From: Fulvivirga maritima
Lineage (GTDB): Bacteria; Bacteroidota; Bacteroidia; Cytophagales; Cyclobacteriaceae
Length of the DNA: 64,000 nucleotides
Assembly (NCBI RefSeq): GCF_021389955.1
Contig: NZ_CP089980.1
Span: 3,715,001 to 3,779,000 of the forward strand
Direction of reading: 5' to 3'
The notes beneath the pieces are model-generated. The model was given only the letters and a program-made list of their open reading frames with translations. It did no database searches and had not been told where the DNA came from. Positions 37,397 to 47,008 of this stretch are shown here, one piece after another. Both the position numbers and the translations under genes were made by a program. Position 1 is the stretch's first letter. Every line of letters starts with the position of its first letter.

Positions 37397-38101
37397 ATGA
37401 GCAGAACGGCAATAATAACCGGAGGAACTAAAGGAATAGGAAAATCTTTAGTTAGACTTTTTGCCTCAAAAGGCTTTAATATAGGCGTTTGTTCCAGAAA
37501 TTTAGAGGAGCTGCATGTGCTGAAAGACGAAATAACTAAGGAGTTTGATGTGGAAATGTATGTAATGCGAGCGGATCTTTCTGACAGAGCTGAGGTAGAA
37601 TATTTCGTTAAGTATATTAAGGAACATACCAAAGAAGTAGATGTGCTCATTAATAATGCTGGCTTATATATTCCGGGTCAGGTTCATAATGAAAAAGATG
37701 GAGCGCTGGAAAGTATGATAGAAACCAACCTGTATAGTGCTTATCATCTTACTCGTGGTTTTATTGGAGCTATGAAAAAACGGAAAGTAGGCCATATCTT
37801 TAATATGTGTTCTACTGCTTCTATCATGCCTTATGTTAATGGTGGCTCTTACGGTATTTCTAAATTCGCTTTGCTGGGCATGACCAAAGTGCTGAGAGAA
37901 GAAATGAAAGAATTTGGTGTGCGTGTAACAGCGGTAATGCCTGGTGCTACCCTTACTGCCAGCTGGGAAGGAACGGATCTGCCAGAATCCAGGTTTATGG
38001 ACCCTGATGATGTGGCTGACACTATTTGGAACGCCTATGAAATGTCTGATAGAACGGTCATAGAAGAGATTTTAATGCGACCTCAGCTGGGAGATATTTA
38101 A
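37397..38101 (+). CDS. Short-chain dehydrogenase/reductase (SDR)
   Basis: Classical SDR of 234 residues, cytoplasmic NAD(P)-dependent oxidoreductase. The cofactor loop TGGTKGIGK is at 8-16, the structural motif NNAG at 86-89, and the catalytic residues Ser139, Tyr152 and Lys156 lie in CSTAS and YGISK. It resembles the FabG/YdfG group, often annotated 3-ketoacyl-ACP reductase-like, but the substrate cannot be read from the sequence. It is transcribed divergently from mlaEF and has no operon partner with a clear link. Confidence 0.9.
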   Translation: MSRTAIITGGTKGIGKSLVRLFASKGFNIGVCSRNLEELHVLKDEITKEFDVEMYVMRADLSDRAEVEYFVKYIKEHTKEVDVLINNAGLYIPGQVHNEKDGALESMIETNLYSAYHLTRGFIGAMKKRKVGHIFNMCSTASIMPYVNGGSYGISKFALLGMTKVLREEMKEFGVRVTAVMPGATLTASWEGTDLPESRFMDPDDVADTIWNAYEMSDRTVIEEILMRPQLGDI

Positions 38102-38170
38102 TCAGAATTAAGAAAGGTCTTTTTAATGATTCATTAATGGTAACTAATGGGCAAAATCCATAGTAACAGT

Positions 38171-38178
38171 TACCTTTG
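38171..38178 (+). promoter_or_regulatory. Probable -7 promoter element of ispG
   Basis: TACCTTTG fits the Bacteroidota consensus TAnnTTTG. Transcription would then start around 38183, downstream of the GTG at 38178, so this element supports ATG 38199 as the translation start of ispG. A clear -33 TTTG is missing. Confidence 0.45.
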
Positions 38179-38198
38179 TGTGTAGAATTTTGAGCATT

Positions 38199-40181
38199 AT
38201 GGTGGATTCAGAAATTATAAAAACTAAGAAATATTGTAACAGCCTGGTTTCTTACTCTCGCAGGCTTTCCAGAGAGGTGTTTATAGGTGATGTGCCGTTA
38301 GGAGCACATAACCCTATCCGTGTTCAGTCTATGACCACGGTAGATACTATGGACACCATGGGCAGTGTAGAGCAGGTGCTGAGAATGGTAGAAGCAGGGT
38401 GTGAATATGTGAGGATTACCGCTCCAAGTATAAAAGAAGCTCAAAATCTAGAGAATATTAAGAAAGAATTACGTGCCAGAGGCTGTAATGTGCCTTTAGT
38501 GGCTGATATTCATTTCACACCTAATGCCGCTGAACTAGCCGCTCGCATAGTAGAGAAGGTGAGGATAAACCCTGGTAACTATGCTGATAAGAAGAAATTT
38601 CAACAAATAGAATATACTGATGATTCCTATCATGCTGAGCTGGATAGGATAAGAGAGAAGTTTACTCCATTAGTAAATATCTGTAAAGAGTATGGTACCG
38701 CCATGCGAATAGGTACTAACCATGGCTCACTTTCTGATAGAATTATGAGCCGCTACGGAGATACTCCACTGGGTATGGTTGAGTCTGCATTGGAGTTTTT
38801 AAGAATCTGTGATGATCTTAATTTTCATAACATAGTTCTTTCTATGAAGGCGAGTAATACCCAGGTAATGGTAGAAGCATACCGCTTGCTGGTGAACAAG
38901 CTTAATGAAGAAGGTCTGCAACCTTACCCGCTTCACTTGGGAGTAACAGAAGCTGGTGAAGGCGAAGATGGTAGAATAAAAAGTGCAGTAGGCATAGGCC
39001 TGTTGTTAGAAGATGGCCTTGGTGATACTGTTAGGGTGTCGCTTACTGAAGAGCCTGAAGCAGAGGCACCGGTAGCTCAGGTGATGGTAGATCGGTATGA
39101 AGACCGTCAGCCACACAATGCAATAGCGGCGATTAATGAAAATCCTATTGATCCTTTTCAGTATGCCCGCAGAGAAACCGCTGAAGTAGTAAATATTGGT
39201 GGTCAGAATGTGCCACGTGTGATCGCTGACTTTAGCCAGGTGGAAGTGCAGGATTATAAAGATTTAAGAAGTATTGGGCATTTTTATCTTCCAGAACCGG
39301 ATAAGTGGAGAATGAATGACTTGGGTGCTGATTATATTTATTCTGGCAGTAAGCCAATAGATTTTATGCTTCCTAATGGGCTGAAAGAAATTATTGATTT
39401 TGAAGCTTGGGAGCCACTTAAAGAAGATCAGAACAAGGTGCCTTTATTTAAGGTGAAGGAATATTTAGATACTGATCTAAAGCATCAGGAATTGAATTTC
39501 GTGCAGCTCTCGTTAGCTGATCTTAATGCTACTGTCATTCATGAGCTTCAGCATGATGCCACCGTGGTGCTGGTAATAGAAACGATTAATAAACATGGCT
39601 TAGCAGAGCAAAGAAGGGCTGTTTTTGAGCTCATCAATAAAGAGCTGGCAACGCCAGTCATTTTTAAACGCACTTATGGTGACTTATCAGAAGATCAGCT
39701 TCAGATCTATTCAGCCACAGACCTTGGCGGCTTGTTAGTAGACGGCCTTGGTGATGGGGTGATGTTGGGTCTGGATAAGCAAATTGAGACATTAAGCCAG
39801 GAGGAAGTGTTGCCGCAAATAGAGAAGTTGAATAATATCGCCTTTGGTATATTACAAGCAGCTCGTACCCGAATGACTAAGACGGAGTACATTTCTTGCC
39901 CTTCATGTGGTAGAACGCTGTTTGATCTACAAGAAACCACCGCTATGATTCGAAAGAGAACCGATCATTTGAAAGGGGTGAAAATCGGAATTATGGGATG
40001 TATTGTAAATGGTCCGGGCGAAATGGCTGATGCTGATTATGGTTATGTCGGTTCAGGAAAAGGGAAAATCACTTTATACAAAGGGCAGGAGGTAATGAAG
40101 CGAGGTGTACCTTCAGAAAATGCTGTAGATGAACTGATAGAAATTATCAGAGAAGACGGGAACTGGATTGAAAAGGAATAA
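38199..40181 (+). CDS. ispG: 4-hydroxy-3-methylbut-2-enyl diphosphate synthase, long form
   Basis: IspG/GcpE of the MEP isoprenoid pathway, converting MEcPP to HMBPP with a 4Fe-4S cluster. The N-terminal TIM barrel has PIRVQSMTTVDTMDT and KVRINPGNYADK. The C-terminal reductase-like domain carries cluster cysteines in CPSCGRTLFDL (about 566-569) and GCIVNGPGE (about 600). At 660 residues it is the long type with an extra central domain of about 250 residues, as in plants, Bacteroidota and Chlamydiae, whereas the E. coli enzyme has about 370. I chose ATG 38199 over the in-frame GTG 38178 because of the promoter position. Confidence 0.95.
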   Translation: MVDSEIIKTKKYCNSLVSYSRRLSREVFIGDVPLGAHNPIRVQSMTTVDTMDTMGSVEQVLRMVEAGCEYVRITAPSIKEAQNLENIKKELRARGCNVPLVADIHFTPNAAELAARIVEKVRINPGNYADKKKFQQIEYTDDSYHAELDRIREKFTPLVNICKEYGTAMRIGTNHGSLSDRIMSRYGDTPLGMVESALEFLRICDDLNFHNIVLSMKASNTQVMVEAYRLLVNKLNEEGLQPYPLHLGVTEAGEGEDGRIKSAVGIGLLLEDGLGDTVRVSLTEEPEAEAPVAQVMVDRYEDRQPHNAIAAINENPIDPFQYARRETAEVVNIGGQNVPRVIADFSQVEVQDYKDLRSIGHFYLPEPDKWRMNDLGADYIYSGSKPIDFMLPNGLKEIIDFEAWEPLKEDQNKVPLFKVKEYLDTDLKHQELNFVQLSLADLNATVIHELQHDATVVLVIETINKHGLAEQRRAVFELINKELATPVIFKRTYGDLSEDQLQIYSATDLGGLLVDGLGDGVMLGLDKQIETLSQEEVLPQIEKLNNIAFGILQAARTRMTKTEYISCPSCGRTLFDLQETTAMIRKRTDHLKGVKIGIMGCIVNGPGEMADADYGYVGSGKGKITLYKGQEVMKRGVPSENAVDELIEIIREDGNWIEKE

Positions 40182-40204
40182 GGTTAATAGCTAAAACGAA
40201 ATCT

Positions 40205-40405
40205 ATGTCAGAAGACAATAACAATAAGCGAAATACATTGAAAGAATACTTTCAGGTAGGTGAGGTTTTTGGTTATTTTTTTAGAGGTAAAGATAAATCC
40301 AGACCTGCTAATTTTAGTTTGAAGATGATGCATGGAGTGAATAAAATATCCATTATCATTTTCTTAATTGCTCTAATCATATTAATCACAAGGCATATTT
40401 TTTAA
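40205..40405 (+). CDS. Small single-helix membrane protein (DUF6728-like)
   Basis: A 66-residue protein with a charged N-terminal half (KEYFQVGEVFGYFFRGKDK), then MMHGVNKISIIIFLIALI leading into one C-terminal membrane helix. The pattern resembles the small DUF6728 proteins of Bacteroidota, from memory only. It starts 23 nt after ispG and is probably co-transcribed with it and with the following yjbR-like gene. Function unknown. Confidence 0.65.
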   Translation: MSEDNNNKRNTLKEYFQVGEVFGYFFRGKDKSRPANFSLKMMHGVNKISIIIFLIALIILITRHIF

Positions 40406-40417
40406 TACTTTATATTA

Positions 40418-40774
40418 ATGAATATCGAGTGGTTTCGAGAATATTGCCTTTCTAAGAAGGGAGTAACTGAGGAATTTCCTTTTGGAGAAGAAACGCTTGT
40501 ATTTAAAGTAATGGGTAAAGTATTTGCACTTACAGATGTTGATCTGTTTACAGGCATTAACTTAAAGTGTGATCCTGAAAGGGCGGTTTTGCTTCGAGAG
40601 GAGTATGAATCCATTAAGCCAGGGTTCCACATGAGTAAGAAGCATTGGAACACTGTGGAAATGGATGGGACCGTGCCAGATAGCCTTACTAAAGAGTTAA
40701 TTGACCATTCCTATGACCTTGTAGTCAACGGATTAACCAAAAAAGCCAAAGAAGATCTGGGCAAAATAGCTTAA
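40418..40774 (+). CDS. MmcQ/YjbR family protein
   Basis: Cytoplasmic protein of 118 residues with the compact CyaY-like alpha/beta fold of the MmcQ/YjbR family. The signature is present from the first helix: WFREYCLSKKGVTEEFPFGE, then VFKVMGKVFAL, the segment NLKCDPERAVLLREEY, and the GFHMSKKHWNTVEMDG strand pair. The family is described as DNA-binding-like but its role is unproven. Lies 12 nt after the preceding small gene, suggesting an operon with ispG. Confidence 0.9.
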   Translation: MNIEWFREYCLSKKGVTEEFPFGEETLVFKVMGKVFALTDVDLFTGINLKCDPERAVLLREEYESIKPGFHMSKKHWNTVEMDGTVPDSLTKELIDHSYDLVVNGLTKKAKEDLGKIA

Positions 40775-40792
40775 ATAGTTGTTATAACTTAG

Positions 40793-40800
40793 TATTTTTG
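40793..40800 (+). promoter_or_regulatory. Possible -7 box upstream of the K-rich lipoprotein gene
   Basis: TATTTTTG matches TAnnTTTG, about 108 nt before the gene at 40908. No -33 element at the right spacing. The same gap contains the 11-bp palindrome TGACCGGGTCA at 40884-40894. Confidence 0.3.
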
Positions 40801-40907
40801 CATTTTGCTTTAAGTTGTAACTTTTTAAAACTACCTTAGACATTGGGTAAGACATATGCGAAGTGAGCTAAAATAGCGCTAACTGACCGGGTCACTTTAT
40901 TGTTTGC

Positions 40908-41663
40908 ATGATAAAAATTTATCACCTTATAATAGGTATATTTCTCTTCTGTTGTATTCAGGCATGTACGCAGCGATCTATCTGTCCTGCTTACCAAAGC
41001 GCCTTTATACATGATGAAGAAGCACTTCGAAGGCACTTTAGTTACTTTGCTGAGGATTCTACGCCTAAAGTTTTAGAGGCGAATAAGGACAGGTTCTTAA
41101 TAATTGAACCTATGTCTTACAAAAAGAAAATCCGTAGCATGCAGACAGTGGCTATGGAAGATGTATATCCGCAAGAAGAAGATTCACTGGAATTTGATGA
41201 TGAATTTTACCTCGCAGAGAGAGAAGGATATGACTCTACTGCGGTCATTTCTGTAGATACCCTGGCTCTTTCCCCACTGGATAGCGCCTACAAAATTTCA
41301 ATTAAGGAGGAAACTTTCAATACAGAGCAAGAGCTTTACTTATGGTATCTGAAAGATTATCTCGTATATCCTGATACCCGCTTACAGATGGAATCTGACG
41401 CTGAAGCGAATGGTGAGGGCAAAAAGAAGGAAGGCTTCTTTAAAAGACTTTTTGGTAAGAAGAAAAATAAATCTGACTCTACTCAGTTTGATGTAGAAAC
41501 ATCAGCCACTGAGCTTGATGGTAAGAAGAAGAAAAAAGGTTTCTTAGGAGGATTATTTAAGAAGAAGAAAAAGGGTGAGGCTACAGAAGAAGATCTTCTA
41601 AAAGAGGAGGAAGAAGAACCGGATCTGGAACCTGATCTTGATATTAACCAGGACGATTTTTAG
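40908..41663 (+). CDS. Lipoprotein with lysine-rich repeats and acidic tail
   Basis: Predicted lipoprotein of 251 residues; signal ending CIQAC. The mature N-terminus begins TQRSICPAYQSAF, a sequence I associate with conserved Bacteroidota lipoproteins of unknown role. Residues ~165-220 contain two related basic blocks, GKKKEGFFKRLFGKKK and GKKKKKGFLGGLFKKKKK, followed by a strongly acidic C-terminus rich in Glu and Asp. The charge pattern suggests peptidoglycan, LPS or nucleic-acid contact, but that is only inference. It is followed after 8 nt by a transporter gene. Confidence 0.7.
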   Translation: MIKIYHLIIGIFLFCCIQACTQRSICPAYQSAFIHDEEALRRHFSYFAEDSTPKVLEANKDRFLIIEPMSYKKKIRSMQTVAMEDVYPQEEDSLEFDDEFYLAEREGYDSTAVISVDTLALSPLDSAYKISIKEETFNTEQELYLWYLKDYLVYPDTRLQMESDAEANGEGKKKEGFFKRLFGKKKNKSDSTQFDVETSATELDGKKKKKGFLGGLFKKKKKGEATEEDLLKEEEEEPDLEPDLDINQDDF

Positions 41664-41671
41664 ACTTATTG

Positions 41672-43174
41672 ATGAAGGGAAAATTTCAATTTCCTACGCC
41701 ATATACTGTACTCATCATAGTGATAGTACTTTGTGCAGGAGCTACCTGGCTCTTGCCTTCCGGCAGTTACGATAAACTCACCTACAGTAGCGAAAGTGAT
41801 GAGTTTGTTATTCATTCGCAAAACACTACCCAAGCTGTACCGGCTAATCAAAATGTACTTATTTCATTAGGTATACCTATTCAAATAGAGAAATTTAGAA
41901 ATGGTAGTATTAAGAAGCCAGTATCCATTCCTAATAGCTATAAAGAAGTAGAAAGCACGCCGCAAGGATTTAAAGAGGTGTTGTTCGCTCCTATTAGAGG
42001 TATTTACGAAGTGGTGGATATCATGCTCTTCGTATTAGTGCTTGGAGGCTTTATTGGTGTTTTTAATCAATCCGGAGCTTTTGATAAGGGAATTGCCTTA
42101 CTAGCACAGCGCCTGAAAGGGAGAGAAGGTATTCTTATTATTGTAGTCACTTCTTTGGTGGCAGTAGGAGGTACTACTTTTGGTATGGCAGAGGAAACAT
42201 TCGCTTTTTATCCATTTTTGATTCCTGTGTTCATTGCTGCGGGCTATGATTTATTAGTGCCGGTGGCAGTTATCTTTATAGGCTCTTCCATAGGCAATAT
42301 GGGCGCTGTTATCAATCCTTTTTCTACTATAATTGCTTCAGATGCAGCCGGCGTTAGCTGGACTGTCGGTTTCTTTAGTCGGCTGGCCATGCTTTTAATC
42401 GGGACGGCCATTTGCGTGGCCTATGTATGGAGGTATGCTAATAAAGTGAAGCGGAATCCTGCAGCTTCTTTAGTGGCTGTTCAAACTGCTCCGGTAGAGA
42501 CTAACTCAGTTAGTGGTAATGAAGAAACCACTGTAGAGGGATTAAAGCCTTCTACTAAATTCCTCTTTGTATTGTTTGCCTTAAGCTTTGCAGTCATGAT
42601 ATACGGTGTTGCTCGCTTAGGCTGGTGGTTTGAGGAGATGACCGCTCTATTTTTGGTGGCCTCTATATTAATTGGGTTGATCCAAAGAATTAATGAAAGA
42701 GCCTTTGTAGACGTATTTATTACCGGAGCGAAAGAATTGTTAGGAGTATCTTTTATAGTGGGGATCGCTCGCGGCGTAACATTCATTTTAAACGATGGGC
42801 ATATAAGTGATACCATCCTTTTCTATGCTACTAAGGTGGTGGATGGTATGCCGGCCATGGTGTTTATGCCTGCACTTATGGCTGTGTTTTTTGTGCTTAC
42901 TTTGTTTATCAGCTCTACCTCAGGATTAGCTGTGGTAAGCATGCCAATATTAAGTGCTTTGGGGCCAGTTGTAGGTGTGCCTCAGGAAGAAATAGTTAAT
43001 GCATACCTTTTTGGTTGTGGATTGATGACTTTTATTACTCCTACGGGTTTGGCGTTGCCGTCATTAGCTATGGTAAATGTTAACTACAATACTTGGCTTA
43101 AATTTATATGGCCTCTTTTAGTAATATTAGCGGTAGTAGGCATCATTATATTATGGCTGGGGGTTATATTCTAA
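41672..43174 (+). CDS. YfcC family membrane transporter
   Basis: Multi-pass transporter of 500 residues, about twelve helices, of the YfcC/DcuC-related family that includes putative basic amino acid antiporters. Recognisable parts are [20 protein letters not shown] at the N-terminus, [20 protein letters not shown] and [20 protein letters not shown] in the middle, and [20 protein letters not shown] near the end. The substrate is not readable. I chose ATG 41672 rather than the TTG one codon earlier. Its stop overlaps the guaC stop on the other strand. Confidence 0.88.
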   Translation: MKGKFQFPTPYTVLIIVIVLCAGATWLLPSGSYDKLTYSSESDEFVIHSQNTTQAVPANQNVLISLGIPIQIEKFRNGSIKKPVSIPNSYKEVESTPQGFKEVLFAPIRGIYEVVDIMLFVLVLGGFIGVFNQSGAFDKGIALLAQRLKGREGILIIVVTSLVAVGGTTFGMAEETFAFYPFLIPVFIAAGYDLLVPVAVIFIGSSIGNMGAVINPFSTIIASDAAGVSWTVGFFSRLAMLLIGTAICVAYVWRYANKVKRNPAASLVAVQTAPVETNSVSGNEETTVEGLKPSTKFLFVLFALSFAVMIYGVARLGWWFEEMTALFLVASILIGLIQRINERAFVDVFITGAKELLGVSFIVGIARGVTFILNDGHISDTILFYATKVVDGMPAMVFMPALMAVFFVLTLFISSTSGLAVVSMPILSALGPVVGVPQEEIVNAYLFGCGLMTFITPTGLALPSLAMVNVNYNTWLKFIWPLLVILAVVGIIILWLGVIF

Positions 43175-44214
43175 CCCTCCAACCAATCATTGTGTTGCTC
43201 TTCTACTCTTATGAAAGTTGTTCTTTTGGTGAGCTCTTTTAGTTGCTTGGCTCCTACATAAGTACAAGTAGAACGTATACCACCTAATATATCAGTTACC
43301 GTATCTTTTACCGCACCTTTATAAGGCATTTGCACTGTTTTTCCTTCAGAAGCACGGTATTCCGCCACACCACCTACGTGCTTGGTCATGGCAGTTTCAG
43401 AACTCATGCCGTAGAATAGTTTGTACTTTTCTCCATTTTGCTCTATCAGCTCGCCGCCGCTTTCTTCATGTCCTGCCAGCATGCCTCCGAGCATAACAAA
43501 GTCAGCACCTGCGCCAAAGGCTTTAGCTACATCGCCAGGAGCTTTGCAGCCTCCGTCAGAAATTACCTGACCACCTAAGCCGTGAGCAGCATCTGCGCAC
43601 TCAATAATGGCCGAAAGCTGAGGGTAACCCACGCCAGTTTTTATTCTTGTGGTGCAAACAGAGCCTGGCCCAATACCTACTTTTACAATATCAGCACCTG
43701 AAAGCAATAGCTCTTCTACCATTTCTCCGGTTACCACATTGCCGGCCATAATAATCTTATCAGGAAATTGATCTCGTACTTGTTTTACGAAGTCTACAAA
43801 GTGCTCTGAGTAGCCATTGGCCACGTCTATGCATATAAACCTTAGCTCAGGAAAGGACGAAATGATGTTTTTTAGCTTTTGAGAATCTTCTGCTCCTGTG
43901 CCCGTACTTATGGCTATTCTATCGTATATTTTAGAATCATTTTGCTGAGATAAAAATGCCTTCCATTCCTCAGGGGTGTAGTGCTTGTGTATGGCTGTAA
44001 CCAAGTCATGTTCAGCTAGTGCAGTGGCCATTTCAAACGTGCCTACCGTGTCCATGTTGGCAGCTATAATAGGAACCCCTTCCCATTCTCCAGCTCCATG
44101 TAAAAATTTATATTTTCTTAAAAGTGATACTTCAGATCTGGATTTCAAAGTGGATCTTTTAGGTCTGATCATTACATCTTTGAAACCTAATTTCACATCC
44201 CATTCTATTCGCAT
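43171..44214 (-). CDS. guaC: GMP reductase
   Basis: Converts GMP to IMP with NADPH in purine salvage. The TIM-barrel protein has 347 residues and no CBS domains, as expected for GuaC rather than IMP dehydrogenase. The catalytic loop [20 protein letters not shown] contains Cys187, and the substrate-binding [20 protein letters not shown] and the FYGMSSE flap are intact. Cytoplasmic. It converges on the YfcC transporter gene with overlapping stop codons. The nearest upstream gene in the same direction is the XylF-like binding protein, 91 nt away. Confidence 0.94.
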   Translation of the reverse strand: MRIEWDVKLGFKDVMIRPKRSTLKSRSEVSLLRKYKFLHGAGEWEGVPIIAANMDTVGTFEMATALAEHDLVTAIHKHYTPEEWKAFLSQQNDSKIYDRIAISTGTGAEDSQKLKNIISSFPELRFICIDVANGYSEHFVDFVKQVRDQFPDKIIMAGNVVTGEMVEELLLSGADIVKVGIGPGSVCTTRIKTGVGYPQLSAIIECADAAHGLGGQVISDGGCKAPGDVAKAFGAGADFVMLGGMLAGHEESGGELIEQNGEKYKLFYGMSSETAMTKHVGGVAEYRASEGKTVQMPYKGAVKDTVTDILGGIRSTCTYVGAKQLKELTKRTTFIRVEEQHNDWLEG

Positions 44215-44305
44215 AACTTATTGTTTTGTTTCTGTATTGAAAACTATGCAAAATAGGGGATACCTTCAGCTTATTCTATTAAATAACTTTAAAATGAAAG
44301 CCATT

Positions 44306-45310
44306 TTATTTTCTTTCCATTACTTCAGATAGAGAAATATGACCATCCTTCACCACTGTTTCTTTATAATTACTTTTATCTACCAGTACAGGATCTAGTA
44401 ATATGGCATTTACCGAAATGCTTTCGTAGGTGTAGGTTTCTACATTTTTGGCTTTATAGCTTTTGTCTTCAGCTAAATGCATGGCCAGCTCAGCGGCTTT
44501 CTCTGCTAATGCTTGAATAGGCTTATAAATAGTCATGCTTTGAGTCTCACTTATAATCGCCTTTATGCCTTCAAGCTCCGCATCCTGTCCTGTAATCACT
44601 AACTTGTCAGTCTTGGCATCAGGCATGGCTTGCATTACCCCGCGGGCTATGGCATCATTAGCAGCTATAATGGCATTGGGTTTTTCTGACATGGTGGCGA
44701 ATAGCTCATCCATTTTTATGAGAGCTTCCAGCTCACTCCAGTTTTGTAAGATGATATCATCCATAATGCTAATCTCTCCTTTGTCTACATAAGGTTGTAA
44801 AACTGATAGCTGCCCTTTTCTAAATTGCACGGCATTGTTATCAGAAACAGGGCCATTAATCAATAAATAATTTTTGCCTTTGGTGTGTTTTAAGGCATAC
44901 TGAGCCTGCATTTTGCCTACCTTAATGTTATTGTAGGAAATATAATAGTCTATGTTAGAGTTTAATATTAATCGATCATAAGAGATTACAGGAATTCCAG
45001 CATTTTTAGCATAGCCGACTATCTCAATAGCCTTTTTTGCATCAGTAGGTATTATTACCAGTACATCAACATCTTCATCAATGAGTTTTTTACCTAATTT
45101 CACTTGCTGATCAGGGTCTCCATATGGCACTTCTACCACGCACGTTCCGCCCAGTGCTTCAATCTTCTTTTCAAATAGCTGCTGGTCTATATACCATCGA
45201 TCTATCACATAACTGTCCATCAGTAAGCCAATTTTTTGAGATACACCATCAACAGAAAACCCGGTGATCATAACTAATAATGCCAGAAGAAATTTGTATA
45301 GATGTGTCAT
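44306..45310 (-). CDS. XylF-like periplasmic sugar-binding protein without its transporter
   Basis: Periplasmic type-I binding protein of 334 residues, signal peptide ending DGVSQ. It resembles XylF, the D-xylose-binding protein: GIPVISYDRLILNSNIDYYI, then SYNNIKVGKMQA, and the C-terminal half with AIIAANDAIARGVM and ITGQDAELEGIKAI. No ABC permease or ATPase gene is nearby, so it may feed a remote transporter, act as a sensor partner, or be a membrane-free binding protein. The ligand is inferred; a pentose is likely, given the xylose operon 8 kb away. Confidence 0.8.
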   Translation of the reverse strand: MTHLYKFLLALLVMITGFSVDGVSQKIGLLMDSYVIDRWYIDQQLFEKKIEALGGTCVVEVPYGDPDQQVKLGKKLIDEDVDVLVIIPTDAKKAIEIVGYAKNAGIPVISYDRLILNSNIDYYISYNNIKVGKMQAQYALKHTKGKNYLLINGPVSDNNAVQFRKGQLSVLQPYVDKGEISIMDDIILQNWSELEALIKMDELFATMSEKPNAIIAANDAIARGVMQAMPDAKTDKLVITGQDAELEGIKAIISETQSMTIYKPIQALAEKAAELAMHLAEDKSYKAKNVETYTYESISVNAILLDPVLVDKSNYKETVVKDGHISLSEVMERK

Positions 45311-45462
45311 TTTTCAAACGTTTTAGATTCTAGAGGATAATGTATTAATATACTTAATTGTGGCAAGAATGTGAAATTTCGGCAGTCCATTGTTTCTTCT
45401 TAAGAAGGGTTAATTATTTTATTCTTTAATGGAATCTTTTCAGGCTGATTAAAAGTTTTCTC

Positions 45463-45470
45463 TATATTTG
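45463..45470 (+). promoter_or_regulatory. -7 element of the pyrR-pyrB promoter
   Basis: TATATTTG matches TAnnTTTG and sits 14 nt before the pyrR start at 45485. The upstream TTTTC at 45437-45441 is only a weak -33. The implied leader is under 15 nt, too short for an RNA attenuator. Confidence 0.5.
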
Positions 45471-45484
45471 CATGAGTTTAGGCC

Positions 45485-46027
45485 ATGCAAAAGAAACTAA
45501 TACTCGATACCCACCTTTTACACATTACTGTTGACAGGTTATGTCAACAGCTAATTGAAGCTCATGGAGATTTTAGCGAAACTGCAATTTTAGGGATGCA
45601 GCCCAGAGGAATACATCTGGCAGATATGATCCATCAAAAATTGGAGGAAGACCTGAAGACTAAAATTGATCTTGGATATTTGGATACTACCTTTTACAGA
45701 GATGATTTTAGAAGACGGGATACGCCAGTGAAAGCTAATGCTACTAAGGTTCCATTTATTATAGAGAACAGAAATGTAGTGCTTATAGATGATGTCCTGT
45801 TTACGGGCAGGTCTGTAAGGGCAGCACTGGATGCGATGATCGCCTTTGGTAGGCCTAAAAAGGTGGAGCTACTGGTTTTAGTAAACAGAAAATACTCCAG
45901 ACACCTGCCTATAGAACCTGATTTTATAGGTAAAGATGTGACTACATTAGAGTCGCAGCGCGTATTGGTGGAGCTGGAAGGCGGAAAACATAACAAAATT
46001 TGGTTGATAAATAAGGAAGAAAAATAG
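45485..46027 (+). CDS. pyrR: PyrR: pyrimidine operon regulator / uracil phosphoribosyltransferase
   Basis: PRTase-fold protein of 180 residues. The PRPP loop VVLIDDVLFTGRSVRAALDA is intact, and the surrounding segments (LGMQPRGIHLA, FYRDDFRRRDTPVKAN, RHLPIEPDFIGKDVTT) are typical of PyrR. It makes UMP from uracil and PRPP and in Firmicutes also binds the pyr mRNA. Its stop codon directly abuts the pyrB start, so the two are translated as a pair. The lack of a leader argues against mRNA attenuation here. Confidence 0.94.
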   Translation: MQKKLILDTHLLHITVDRLCQQLIEAHGDFSETAILGMQPRGIHLADMIHQKLEEDLKTKIDLGYLDTTFYRDDFRRRDTPVKANATKVPFIIENRNVVLIDDVLFTGRSVRAALDAMIAFGRPKKVELLVLVNRKYSRHLPIEPDFIGKDVTTLESQRVLVELEGGKHNKIWLINKEEK

Positions 46028-46954
46028 ATGTCACAATTAAGTCAAAAACACCTGCTTGGCATAAAAAATATTACAGAGAAAGACATTGAACTTATTTATG
46101 AAACTGCTAAGACCTTTAAGGATGTTATTAATCGTCCTATAAAAAAGGTTCCTTCCCTGAGAGACATCACTATTGCTAATGTGTTTTTTGAAAACTCTAC
46201 CAGAACAAGGCTTTCCTTTGAGCTGGCAGAGAAAAGGCTCTCTGCCGATGTGGTGAACTTTTCATCGTCTAACAGTTCTGTGAAAAAGGGAGAGACTTTG
46301 CTGGATACGGTGAATAACATTCTGGCAATGAAAGTGGATATGGTGGTAATGAGGCATAGTAGCCCCGGAGCCCCCCATTTCTTGTCTAAGCATATAGATG
46401 CAAACATTGTTAACGCCGGTGATGGTACTCATGAGCACCCAACTCAGGCTTTGCTCGATACCTTCTCTATTCTTGAAAAACATGGTACATTGCAAGGGGT
46501 GAAAGTGGCTATCATTGGTGATATACTTCATTCCAGAGTGGCTATATCTAATATTTTTGCTCTGAAGAAAATGGGAGCCGAAGTAATGGTGTGTGGTCCT
46601 AATACGCTTTTACCAAAATACATCAGCTCCCTTGGCGTGAAAGTAGAACTGGATGTGATGAAAGCTCTGCAGTGGTGTGATGTGGCCAACGTGTTGCGTA
46701 TTCAGCTGGAAAGACAACAAATTAAGTATTTCCCTTCTTTGAGAGAATATTCCTTGTATTATGGTATTAACAGAAGGATGCTCGATCAATTGGATAAGAA
46801 AATAACCATTATGCACCCAGGACCTATTAATAGGGGCGTAGAGCTTAATAGCGATGTAGCTGACTCTGAACATGCCATTATATTAGACCAGGTAGAAAAT
46901 GGAGTAGCAGTGAGAATGGCCGTCTTATACCTTTTGGCAGGAGTACATAATTAA
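46028..46954 (+). CDS. pyrB: Aspartate carbamoyltransferase catalytic subunit
   Basis: Second step of de novo pyrimidine synthesis: carbamoyl phosphate plus aspartate to carbamoyl aspartate. The 308-residue protein has the carbamoyl-phosphate motif FFENSTRTRLSFELAEKRL (about 50-68), a SVKKGETLLDT loop, HEHPTQALLD and the aspartate-domain MHPGPINRGVEL. No regulatory subunit gene (pyrI) is nearby. It begins at the base after the pyrR stop. Both suggest the unregulated trimer-type enzyme partnered with PyrR. Confidence 0.96.
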   Translation: MSQLSQKHLLGIKNITEKDIELIYETAKTFKDVINRPIKKVPSLRDITIANVFFENSTRTRLSFELAEKRLSADVVNFSSSNSSVKKGETLLDTVNNILAMKVDMVVMRHSSPGAPHFLSKHIDANIVNAGDGTHEHPTQALLDTFSILEKHGTLQGVKVAIIGDILHSRVAISNIFALKKMGAEVMVCGPNTLLPKYISSLGVKVELDVMKALQWCDVANVLRIQLERQQIKYFPSLREYSLYYGINRRMLDQLDKKITIMHPGPINRGVELNSDVADSEHAIILDQVENGVAVRMAVLYLLAGVHN

Positions 46955-47008
46955 TATTTCTCGAGCGGTTTGGCTACCCTGATGGCTAAACAATTCCTTT
47001 TCTGAGCT

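Noticed and set aside
38178-38198. GTG start for ispG seven codons earlier
   Set aside because: It would lie upstream of the predicted transcript start from the TACCTTTG element.
40884-40894. Palindrome TGACCGGGTCA as an operator
   Set aside because: A single 11-bp palindrome with no repeat or second copy nearby; kept only as a note beside the weak promoter.
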